Assembly: GCA_017979445.1 (NCBI GenBank)
Contig: JADQWC010000556.1
Span: forward strand, 1-64,000
DNA: 64,000 nt
Reading direction: 5' to 3'
Source: Akebia trifoliata
Taxonomy: Eukaryota; Streptophyta; Magnoliopsida; Ranunculales; Lardizabalaceae
The notes beneath the pieces are model-generated. The model saw only the letters and a list, made by a program, of their open reading frames with translations, was not told the DNA's origin and ran no database searches. Each line of letters begins with the position of its first letter. Position 1 is the first letter of the stretch. Below are positions 54,079-64,000 of this stretch, in pieces. The position numbers and the translations under genes were made by a program.

Positions 54079-54162
54079 TTAACAATATAAGGTTGAGAAT
54101 GGATATCCAGTTTCCTACCATTAACAATATAAGGTTGAGAATGGATATCCAGTTTCCTACCA
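54079..54162. repeat. 42-bp perfect tandem duplication
   Basis: ttaacaatataaggttgaga through tttcctacca occurs at 54079-54120 and 54121-54162. Confidence 0.9.
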
Positions 54163-55986
54163 TGCAAGTGTGGCCACCCGGCCTAAAATAAATAACAAAA
54201 CAGAAATGTAAATAGCGCCTCGCGCTAATAGAAATTTAAATAAACATGCAACCAACAATATTATCCCTGGATATCTGTTCACCAACCTGCACACAACACA
54301 ACAACGTAAAATGCAGACATCACCCCTCGGGTGTGACTCTGACATTTTACCGTTTCATACCCTTTTTTCCCTTTTTTGATTTTTACAGTTTTCAATCTCT
54401 TCATAAAATATCTATTTTCTGATATTCATCAACTCAATATGAGTTCATTGAATATTAAATCACATTTTTCAACTATAGAATTTATTTCTATCAATAATAT
54501 TAAAAAAAATATAAATTTCATATCAAAACGGGGTCCAAGCAGTGCACAAGACCAAATTTATGGAAATAACCCGTTAAAATACCCTACCCACATATAATTT
54601 ATTAAAAATACAATTAAACATATCAAACATGCAATTTCTGACGTGAATTTTTAAAATAACAAAAGAATTCTATATTTTAGAAATATATCCAAATTTTTTG
54701 GATAAAATCCTAAGTGCAATTTTAACAATCTACGATTATTAATAGAAATTGAGAGTTCCTTACTATCTCTAGAGGAAAGGATCGAAGCGTGTGTGCGAAA
54801 ATCGATGCAATCGATACAAAAATCGAGACGGATCAAACTTTGAAGTGGCTGATTTTTGAATCTGGCCTAGTGGTTTTGAAGATCTCGATGTGATCATCCT
54901 TTCTCCCTTCTACGGCGGAGGACTGTTTGACCTCGAAACGGATGAAAACCGAAGTTGAAGTTACGAAATCTCCGTATAAAAATATGACTGATTTTTTATT
55001 ATACGGGGTGAAAAAGATGAGAAAACGAAAGGAATTTAGGTGGATTATGTAGAGAATGAGGCTGCGGACGTTTCTCCCTTCTGCGTCGACGACGGTTTGA
55101 CCCCGAAATGGACGAAATCTGAGGTCAAAGTTTCAAAATTTTCGTATATAAATACGGCTAATTTTTGACGATATTGGATGAAAAAGAAAGTGAAATGAAA
55201 AGAGGTTGGGGTGGGTTTTGTAGATGTTGAAACTGCGGATCTTTTTCTCTTCTACGGCGATCGTCGAAAGTAGACTGTTTGCGAGGGATCTGTGGTGGAA
55301 GATCAGAAAAAAAAAAAACAAATTTTTCGTTTTTTTTTATATCCCTCAGCTGTTTGGACAAGTTGGGGAAGATGAGAGAAAAAATTTAAAAAAAAAATTA
55401 TTTATATAAATTTGGGACGAATTTGGTATTTTGCCAATTATTTTGATCGACAATAATTTGATCATGCAGACTCCAAAAATGACAATTGAATACTCTATTT
55501 CGCATAATTTTTCGTTCCGGATCTAATGGAATAGTTAATTTCTACAACTTATGTCTCTAACAAAAATTTATATTTTTGGCCTGAGGTGATCCCTAATTTG
55601 ATGTCGTTTTCATTTTTTATGATAATTCGACTTCCTGATCTCCAAAAATGACAAATAAATAGTCTATATTCAATAATTTTTCATTACGAACCCAATGGTA
55701 TGATCAAAACTTAATAATTCTTTCTCTAGCAATAAGTCACTATTTTAGTCTGGTCCGACCCGATAATCGAGGATTTTGCAACTTTTATATTTGGACTCGC
55801 ATTTAAGCGTGCTTACAGGCTAAAGTATATTTTTTGATCATTTTGAGTCCAATGGTGAGGTCAGATTCCATTAAAAATGATAAGAAACATCCTAAAATTT
55901 TACCCCTAAGTCCCACTTTTAGGATTTTCTTAAAATTTCACTATTTATTTTCCTCGAGATACGAATTAAAAATTCGGGGTTTTACA

Positions 55987-55991
55987 ATTTT
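55987..55991. repeat. TSD atttt, right copy
   Basis: Identical to 52752-52756. Confidence 0.8.
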
Positions 55992-56173
55992 TTTGTTCTT
56001 CTTCAGCTATACCATTATACATAACATCAACGAACATGAACCACGCAAATCTTGTGTTGTTGGTGTGTGTTCTTTCTCTATTTTCTTTATTATTACTTTA
56101 ATTTATTTTCAAATACATTTTTCTAGTTAGTTACTGGAATTGATTCCTTTTTGTTAGAAGGGATCAATTTTGA
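55992..56173. other. Spacer between two inverted solo LTRs
   Basis: It continues the 51837-52751 segment once the solo LTR is removed. It has a short Phe/Ile-rich stretch and no recognised gene. Confidence 0.4.
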
Positions 56174-56178
56174 TAATC
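56174..56178. repeat. TSD taatc, left copy
   Basis: Matches 59558-59562. Confidence 0.85.
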
Positions 56179-59100
56179 TATAACACCTCGTGTTTTTAAC
56201 TCGTATCTCGAAGAGATCAGATAGTATGTGTTCAAGGAATATTCTAAAAAGAAAACTTAGAGTAAAGTGCTCGGATTATGCTATGTTCATTTTTGTTGAA
56301 AATCGACTTCGTAATTAGTTTCAAAATGAATGAAATATATATTTGAGCCTCTAAGCAAGTTTGAATTCAAGTTCGGGTGAAAAAATTAACAAATCCTCGA
56401 ATTTCGTGTTAAATGGAATCCAAAATAGAGAATTTTCGTTAGAGGGAGAATCAGAAGATTCGACCATACCATTAGGACCGCAACGAAAAATTATTCAAAA
56501 TGGTATAATCGTTTGTCATTTTTTTCGAGTTCGAATAGTTAAGTTTCGGTCGAAACTAGAAATGATGGGAAAATGACAAGTATGTCCTCACCCTTGTTAT
56601 AAAAGAAAATTGATTTTCTTTTAATTCATTTTCTTTCTTCTCCAAAGCATCCAAACTCAGATTTTTCTCAAATCTAGGGTTCTCCTCTCTTCACCTCAAG
56701 ATTCATTGAGAAAGAATGACCGTTGAACCCCGACAAAGAAGACAAAGTTGTCGGCTACAACGATGGCTACAACCTCACCCTCTTTGTTAACCCATTCACG
56801 TCCGTTTCCTCACCCTCCACCAAAAATCAACAAGTAAGTTAGGGTATCATCAAACTCGAAGCTTCACTTTGTTAGTAGAGGCTCGTCTTCTAGGGTAGAA
56901 GTAAAGGAGAATGCCGTCGTCAAAGGTGTTGTAAACCCTCACTCACTTTGCACCAAACTCAACCCAATATCGACTCTTCTACCACCAACCTTGATCCTTG
57001 TACGAGTTCATCACCTTTGGCATCCACAAACTAAGTAGGGGACTTTTGATTCCTATTGGTAACTTTAGATTTTGAAATGTGCATTTAGGTTATTTTTAAC
57101 AAAACTTATTGTTTGTTTTAAATCGTAGAAATCTTTGTTTGAATTGAAACTCATGCTAGAAATAAAGATTTGATGTGTTTTATCTATGTTTTAAGTATTG
57201 AATTGTGGGTGGATTAAAGGGTTTGAAGAACGGAACAAAGATCAAAAGAAGGGATCAAAAAATCCAAAAATCGCGATGAAGTTTAGTGCTGTCGGCAGGA
57301 CCGTCGATCCCATCGACACCCACCGATGAGAATTATATCGGTTCCACTGACAGAATGAACCTTCTACCATCGATAAAATCCTTCTGTCGGCAGGAGCCGT
57401 CGGTTCCACTGACAGAACAAGCTTCTGCCACTAACATCATTTTTTTGAATCAGAAACAGACTCTGACTCTTAGCTTGCCTTCCCCATTGCCTATACTTGA
57501 TTTCCCACCCTTCATTTCATTAAAAATATTTAATTTTTACTTTCTATTTACTTTAAGTTTTTTAATGAAATTAAGGTTTTACCCCCCATTTTTGAACAAT
57601 GTGAATGGTTTCGATATCCGAATCTCAAAGGATCAAAATCCAAATTTTGGTTTGAAGAACAAAACATAGATTTCGACGTTTTCAATAAATTTTCAAAATG
57701 TAATAACTTTCACATTACTTTAAATTAGATTACAAAAACTATATGGTGTCGAATCTTGTAATCAAGGCTTTCATTTTTAAAAACCCATTTTTAATTTTGA
57801 GAACTTTGAAAAATTGAGTTTCCGATACTTAGCCAAATATTTATCAGCTTTCCTTATTTTTAACAGCTTTGGTCCCGTGCATCATCGGGACCTCATTTTG
57901 AATAAACCTTGACGATTTTCGATGAAAAGACCAAAAATAACTTTGAAAGATTGGAAATGAATGGTTTGACTTGATAAGAAGAAAAGCTAGAATGTCGAGA
58001 GAATGGAAAATGGATGAATCGATAAAATATCAGAATCACACCAGATGGGTGATGTCTGCATTTTACATTATATTATTGTGTGTAGTTTGGAAAAAGGATA
58101 TCCAGGTTATTAATGAAAAGATTGCATATTTATTTACGATTATGTTAGCGCGTGCACTGAGTAGTGTTATTCATTTTTAGGCGGAGGGGCCACAGTTACA
58201 TGGTAGGAACTGGATATCCATTCTCAACCCTGTTCTATTAATTTCTCTTTTATTTTAAATGAAAAATAAGATATGTATATGTAGCTATTTTGTGAGCTGT
58301 TAAAGGGTTTGTAAATGCCTGAAGGGATAGTGCGTCACATCATTCGAAGGGGTGCACTATCCTGAGATATACGATAGGAATCATCAAGCTCATACATGGT
58401 ATGGGACGCGTATGAGAGTGGAGTCACAACTAGAATCCGGGTCCATTTCTTTCTTATCTTTACCAGTGAACGTGCATTGTAAAGGTGGTCATATACGAGT
58501 GGAGTGTCATTTTAGAAATCACATGCACTCCTGATAGGCATAGACGAAGATGATTGGTCAGTGATCACTAACAATCTAGCAGTAGTCGAACATTCTGACA
58601 CATCGAAAAGAGACCCATTGCTTACGGTATGTCAAACGGCCCGCTTGAACCAGATAAATGGTCACTAGTGTGGTAAGCGCAACGACCGACCACAAAATCA
58701 GGAACTAAAAGTTAGATTTAGTTTGTAACATCATTTCCTGACTGGGAACGATCCAGTCATGAATCCCAACGCACGAATTCCATTACTCCACCACTTGTAT
58801 TATGTACTGTTATTATATTTTGAAACTATAAACTGAAAAGCATGTTTATTATTTCAATGTTGTCAACTATATTTGTATAAAATGAAAATATATAATGAGT
58901 ATGAATGATTGATGTTATGTATAACTTTTAAACTGTTTAGTTGCTCATCCCTGGCTATATGTACTAGTTAATCGTAGTTTCAATTGTAAAACTTGCATGT
59001 TTTGAAATAATGCAGTATGATTATTCGATCACGTTAGGTGAGATTATTAGCAGGAATTGTTGTGGACCTACTGAGTAACCATTGCTACTTACCTTTTCCT

Positions 59101-59557
59101 TCCATCTTTTTTAGTTGTAGAGCCTACAGTTTGCACAGCGGGTATTGAGCCATTAGCCGAGGAACATCTTGTCGATCAGATAGACGATCAGAGTCTGTTA
59201 CCCGGTGAACATCATGACTACTTCTACTAGGAGTTTGTTGTCCTAGGAGAGGTCTAAGTTTTTGGGGCAGAGTGCTAGGTCTATGTTAGCGTGAGGAAAA
59301 TTTTGTAATCCTGTATATTTTTATTCCTTTTTGTGCAACTTTAACCTCGATTTATGTCGTTCATAAATCTTTCCGTCCTCCGTTTCCTATTCATTGTGGA
59401 TATGTTACTTTATACAAGATTGTTGGAGTTGGTTTATCAGGTTTGAGTTCCGTGAAACGCTAACATAAACAGAAGAGACCATGCCAAAATTTCGAGGCGT
59501 CACCTAGTTCCTCGAGGAGGCCTTGGGATTTGTGTTAGCATTTGGTGGGGCTTCACA
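56179..59557 (+). mobile_element. Solo LTR, Del-like, plus orientation
   Basis: Starts TATAACACCTCG (terminal TG mutated to TA) and ends GGGGCTTCACA, 3.4 kb, with a perfect TSD. Homologous, inverted, to 41678-44602. It has stem 1 (59455/59533) and a decayed stem 2 (58389-58416). It keeps the ttttttagttgtagagcct and accattgctacttacc segment lost from the 3' LTR at 41678. Confidence 0.85.
58389..58416. other. Stem 2 hairpin, decayed copy in the plus-strand solo LTR
   Basis: CTCATACATG / CGCGTATGAG: the outer seven pairs are kept, with one A-C mismatch and one U-G wobble near the loop. Confidence 0.6.
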
Positions 59558-59562
59558 TAATC
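59558..59562. repeat. TSD taatc, right copy
   Basis: Identical to 56174-56178. Confidence 0.85.
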
Positions 59563-61969
59563 GATTTTCATGTATGGATTGAGATCTAGCCACAACAATT
59601 TCTTTTTGTATAATCCTTAAGTTTTGGGCGGTGTCTTAATATTCCATTTAGTAAACTTTTCTTTTCTTAATAGCCTATGAGGTTCATATCACGTTATAAT
59701 ATTTTTTAAATACCCAAACTATCATTTTCTCATATTTTTCACGTGGTTGATATTTCCAATGGGGTTTCGAAGGGTGACTATCATTTCCTCATATTCTTCA
59801 CATTCCTTTAAGTTTTGTTCATTAGTGTTTTATTTGAGATTTAGGAGGTTAATTAACTCAGGTTTAAAAGGGTTTTATTTGATTTTAGAAAGGTTCTTTT
59901 TAGTAGATTTAAAAAGTTCTTTGATATTTTAATTTAGAAAGATTTTATTCCTTATTGACTTTTTTTTTGTTATGTTAGATTTGTATTTCTCATAGATCAG
60001 GTAATCTTTTTCTTAATTGTCAGATCCCATCATCATGTAGAGGGTTGCCTTAAAATTTAATTTTTTTTATTTAGTGTTATTTGATTGGACTTAATTTTTA
60101 AAAGTTCTATGAAATAACCAACTTACCATCGTAATATGAACATCCTAGAAGGAATGGTTGTTTAGGAAACTTTAAAAGCTTTTGAGTTTGGTCAGTCGAA
60201 CAATTATTGATGCTTGCCTTGACTTGGTCAAAGTTAAGATCTTTAACTATTTTATTTTAGAAAGTTTTTAATTTAGGGTATAAAATATAAATTTGGAAAA
60301 TTTTTCATGTGTTTGTGAATGTCAAAGCATAGATTAGATTGGAGATTTTTGTTGAGGATAACTCAAGCGTTTGGGTAAAAATTTATCGATTTGAGAAAAT
60401 TGACTATTTTACCCTCTAAACTAAATAGATTTTTTTGTTTTGAAATAAGTTGCTCAAGATTTTGGAGTATTTCAAAAGTAATATTTTGCAAAGAAGTTAT
60501 TAAAAATGATGGCTTCAAGTGTCTTAGAGTTTTTTATGTGAATAGTGGGTGTGGATCCCCAGGGAAATTTTGGTTATTATAAAAAAATACATTTTCTTTT
60601 TGTAGAATGACCTATTTTATCTTAGTTTATTTTGGAGCCAAAGGTATTTTGTTAGTTTTTGAAAAGTTAGGCGAATTTCGAGATTTTGTCTAATTTTAAC
60701 CTATATGCATTGTTTTTATATCTATGAATGTTGTAGGACATTGGAAAGCAATCTAAAAGCCTAGGAATGATCTAAAGAAGTTAAGAAAAAAAAAAAAAAA
60801 AACGGCTATGAAACTTTCATCATCATAGAGAACCAATCACAATTGAGAACCGAGTTGTTAAATGGGCTTTTTAGTGCTTCGGGTTCCTAATTTTCATAAG
60901 TTAGGATTTCAAGCCCCAACTCTTTTAAATTGGCATTTTAACCTTACATCTTACCAAAAGATCAAAATACCCTCAACCTTGTTAAATTTGTCTTAGGAAC
61001 TATTACCTAGACCTAAATTCTAGTGCATAGCAAATGGTACAATCAGTTTTACATTAAATTTCCCAATCAAGCTTACTTCGTCATTTTTACACGTATCTTC
61101 CTTCTCCATGAAACTTCGATTGTAGGTGTTTCACTCTCCCCTCCATTTTTACACCTTTAAGTTATTAATATTTTTCGTCCCTCCATTTTTACACGTTTAA
61201 CATTAATGAAGGTCCATTATTAAATAACGAAGCTTTATATTTTATGTAATAAAGCTCCTTTTTTACGGAAAGAAACTTATGATATTAACTCCAACCTCTA
61301 TAATTTACACTCATTTGTGTCATCTTTCTCATAGTAAAAATATATAATAAAAAAATTAAATACGGTTAACAATTTTATTATTTAGAACAAAACTATTTTA
61401 AAGATGCACGGCGTTTTCGTCAAAAATGACATTACGCTTTGAAAAGAAAATTTCTCCTTTTGTTACTTAAACAAAAAAGGAAGCTATTTTACATTATCAC
61501 TTTTGTTTATTTTCATCGAAGTTTGGTATTGACTACAGTTGTAATAAAAAATGTACAATTAATTATTACATTTCCCCATAAAGAATGTGAAATAACTATA
61601 AAGAACACCTAGAGGTGGGGTGAATAGGTCTTCTAACATTTTTTTATTTTCACAACACTTAAAGAAACAAATCAAGCAATAACAACATACAAGCATTCAA
61701 AATAATAAATAAGGTAGAGTTTATATAAAATCAAACCAAACAAGAGGCACAAATTTATAGTGGTTCGACGACTTCGGTCTCTACTCCACTTTTGGAAAGC
61801 TCAATTACTTGAGCTTATGTCTTTTTATTCAATGCTTTCATATTACACTCTCTTAAACAAAAATGCGAGCAAACTACCACAATACTATGCATAGGATTTT
61901 CACCTGAGCCGTTCTGAGACTTCACTACGAGAAATCTCTGTAAAAATAGAAATAAAGAACAACTCTCTC

Positions 61970-62006
<37 letters not shown>

Positions 62007-62399
62007 AAGTATTACTACAAAATGGATCAAAGAAGGGAAATGATAGAAAAACTCAAGAGCTTAACTCATATCTAATTGTATTTTTGATTGATTAACTTCT
62101 TTCATAGATCTCTCGTATATATAGAAGAGAAAGGAGAATAAGGTTTAAAGATAAACCCTAATAACTATGGATGGACTCTCTAAAGAGACAAAAACTTCAA
62201 AAACAACCAAAGACCAAGTCTTTCTAAGATAAAATGCTTTTTTTTTTTAAAGAAAAAAATCGCACAAGCTGAGATTTAAGTGCTCAATTGACCGAACAAG
62301 TCTGGGTCAACCGAATGACCAAACTCAAGAATTCTAAGACTTTTAGGTTTGGTTAACCAAATAGTCTTGGTTGCCCAAGTAAACAAAAATAGGAAGTTC
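59563..62399. other. Degenerate AT-rich sequence, no gene recognised
   Basis: About 2.8 kb. Frames at 59747-59932 and 60391-60582 are short and unassigned. From about 61605 the text (cacctagaggtggggtgaatagg, then gtggttcgacgacttcggtc and ggtttggttaaccaaatag) resembles wording seen in the terminal regions of many plant retroelements. It is probably a relic on the minus or plus strand, but no boundary was found. A run of 18 A lies at 60787-60802. Confidence 0.4.
61962..62004. repeat. (CT)n microsatellite
   Basis: ctctctctctatctctctct run; it produces a spurious Arg/Glu-rich minus-strand frame (61815-62030). Confidence 0.85.
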
Positions 62400-62404
62400 A
62401 CTAG

Positions 62405-64000
62405 TGTGATGCCCTGCCAAATGCTAACACAAATCCCTATGTCAAAACTCGAGGTACTAGGTGGCACATCAAAATTTTGGCATGGTCTCGTCTGTTTATG
62501 TTAGCATTCCAAGGTATTCAACTTGCACCTGATAAACGACATACATTCCTGCATATATATATTTAAAATATAATACTAGCGGAAGCCTATATACATCTAA
62601 TAACGTACAAAAATCAGAGTACGGAAGAAAAAGTTTATATACACGAATATACATAAATTCCTCATTCTAACAAAATTCCTAACGCTCAAAATCAAAATCA
62701 ATATCACTCTTAGACAAATCGACACCACTAGGGGTAATAACCCTAGTAGTCACCAGGTAATGGACTCTTGTCGTCTATCTGACCCCACCAGATGGTCCCC
62801 ACTCGCTGGTTCTATGCCCGCCTCGCTAACTGTAGGCTCTAAAGTTAAAAAATGGAGAAGGAATGGGTGAGTAATAATGGTTACCTAGTAAGAAAATAAA
62901 CAATTTCTACCAATAACCCCTCCTAACATGAACGAATAAATATACTGAATCATTTTAAAATATACAAAATTTTACAAAAGAAACTACGATTAACTAGTAC
63001 ATATAGCCAGGGATGAGCAATTAAACATTTTAAAACTGACATTACATCAACCAACAGTACTCACTATAGCATTTTCTTTATATACAAATCTAATTGACCA
63101 AATAAAAATATTAAACATACATTTCATTTTATATATCAAAGTAAAGCAACAGATACATAATACATTATGATGGAGTATTGGAATTAGAGAGTTGGGATTC
63201 ACGACTGGATCGCTCTCAATTGGGACATTATATTACAATTCTTCTCTGGCTTTTAGTTCCTGATTTTGTGGTCGGTCGCTGCACTTACCACGCTTGATTG
63301 ACCATTTATCCGGCTTAGATTGACCGTTTGACGTGATCGTAAGCAATGGGTCTCTTTTCGATGTGTCAGAACGTTTGACTACTATAGATTATTAGTGATC
63401 ACTGACTAATCATCTTCGTCTATGCCTATTAGGCGTGCATGTGATTCTCAAATATACAAACCATTCGTATACGACCACCTTTACATTACAAGTTCACTAG
63501 TAAAGGTAGAGAGGAATAACTCGGATTTCAGTTGTGACTCCACTCTCATACGTGTCCCATACCACGTATGAGCTTGGTGGTCCCTACCGTACATCTCAAG
63601 ATAGTACACCACTCAGTATGATATGACGCACTATCCCTTCAAGCATTCACAAGCTCTTTAACAGTTCACAAAATAGCTACATATACATATCATTTCTTTA
63701 TTTGAAAATCAATAAGAAATTTATTTGGAAAATAAATAAGAAATTAACATTTTAGGGTTGAGAATGGATATTCAGTTTTCTACCATGCAATTGTGGCCAC
63801 CGACCTAAAATAAATAACATAACGAAAAAGTAAACAATGTCTCGCGCTAACATAAATTTAAATAAACATGCAACCAGTAACGTTATCCTTGGATATCCGT
63901 TCACCAACCTACACACCACACAACAATGTAAAATGCAAATATCACCTCTCAGGTGTGATTTTGACATTTTACTATTTCATACCCTTTTTCCCTTTTTTCT
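62405..64000 (-). repeat. Del-like LTR, cut by window end
   Basis: On the minus strand it ends GGCATCACA at 62405. Homologous in order to 52757-54360, including stem 1 (62419/62499), stem 2 (63545-63572) and the ggtgacatgatcg-like tRNA-proximal segments. The base actag at 62400-62404 is the candidate TSD. It cannot be told whether it is a solo LTR or the end of an element. Confidence 0.8.
63545..63572. other. Stem 2 hairpin, perfect copy with changed pair
   Basis: CTCATACGTG / CACGTATGAG with loop tcccatac: a perfect 10-bp stem in which one C-G pair of the 42621 copy is T-A. Confidence 0.75.

Larger units (their letters stand above)
52757..55986 (-). mobile_element. Solo LTR, Del-like, minus orientation
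   Basis: On the minus strand it starts TGTAAAACCCC at 55986 and ends GGCGCCACA at 52757, 3.2 kb, with a TSD. Homologous to the Del LTR at 41678 but a different subfamily (closest by eye to 62405-64000). It has stem 1 (52771/52851) and stem 2 (53896-53923), a (TA)n run at 54033-54050 and a 42-bp tandem duplication at 54079-54162. A tandem-like pair of about 200-bp segments with gtttgaccccgaaa.ggacgaaa.c lies at 54860-55260. Short frames inside are not genes. Confidence 0.85.

Noticed and set aside
55834..57669. Plus-strand frames at 55834-56130 and 57286-57669 as host genes
   Set aside because: Both lie in or across ends of solo LTRs and have no domain; the corresponding places in other LTR copies are not open.
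1..64000. tRNA, rRNA or snRNA genes
   Set aside because: No cloverleaf or rRNA-like segment was recognised; the tRNA-like matches seen are only primer-binding sites of retroelements.

Overview
This is nuclear DNA of a flowering plant, probably a eudicot. It is AT-rich and made almost entirely of LTR retrotransposons nested in one another. I found no intact host gene, no tRNA or rRNA gene and no CRISPR array. The evidence for a plant is the Ty3/gypsy lineages (Tat/Ogre-like with a tRNA-Arg primer site, Athila-like with a tRNA-Asp primer site, Tekay/Del-like with a chromodomain and a tRNA-iMet primer site), a PIF/Harbinger transposase of the plant ALP1/HARBI1 type, and a fragment of a pentatricopeptide-repeat (PPR) gene. 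All strands and boundaries were read by eye from terminal TG..CA, target-site duplications (TSDs), primer-binding sites (PBSs) and polypurine tracts (PPTs).

Layout. (1) 1-5707, minus: internally deleted Ogre-like element O1 (LTR, 2.4 kb of leader only, LTR). (2) 5708-41672: one decayed Harbinger transposase gene on the minus strand, split into three pieces (41314-41088, 11000-10928, 6816-5798). A 4.1-kb solo LTR (6822-10922, TSD gtcga) separates two pieces. A 30-kb Athila-like element D (11006-41082, TSD caagc) separates the others. D itself holds two Ogre-like elements: A (16223-27691) and B (28877-39784, TSD ggggt). With the insertions removed, about 36 kb collapses to a locus of about 1.8 kb. 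(3) 41678-about 51836, minus: a Tekay/Del chromovirus with gag, RT, RNase H, integrase and chromodomain remains. An Ogre-family solo LTR (46485-48239, TSD gtatg) splits its pol, and its 5' LTR is truncated. (4) 52757-55986 (minus, TSD atttt) and 56179-59557 (plus, TSD taatc): two solo LTRs of the same Del superfamily, 192 bp apart and inverted. (5) 59563-62399: degenerate sequence. (6) 62405-64000: another Del-type LTR cut by the window end.

How the parts work together. Elements A and B lack PR, RT and RNase H, share the same internal join, and share a nonsense codon at the homologous integrase position. They therefore look like copies of one defective, trans-mobilised lineage rather than independently decayed elements. 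Their untranslated regions carry several tandem-repeat classes: about 190 bp in the 5' leader, a 210-bp duplicated module in the leader, about 65 bp and 34 bp in the 3' region. Element B also carries a PPR gene fragment inside its leader, which points to gene capture. The LTRs carry recognisable TATA boxes (tataaatagg) and, in the Ogre family, an array of telobox-like motifs just upstream.

Limits: no alignment, percent identity or dating could be computed. Family names rest on recognised motifs and primer sites. Element boundaries with matching TSDs are the firmest calls.
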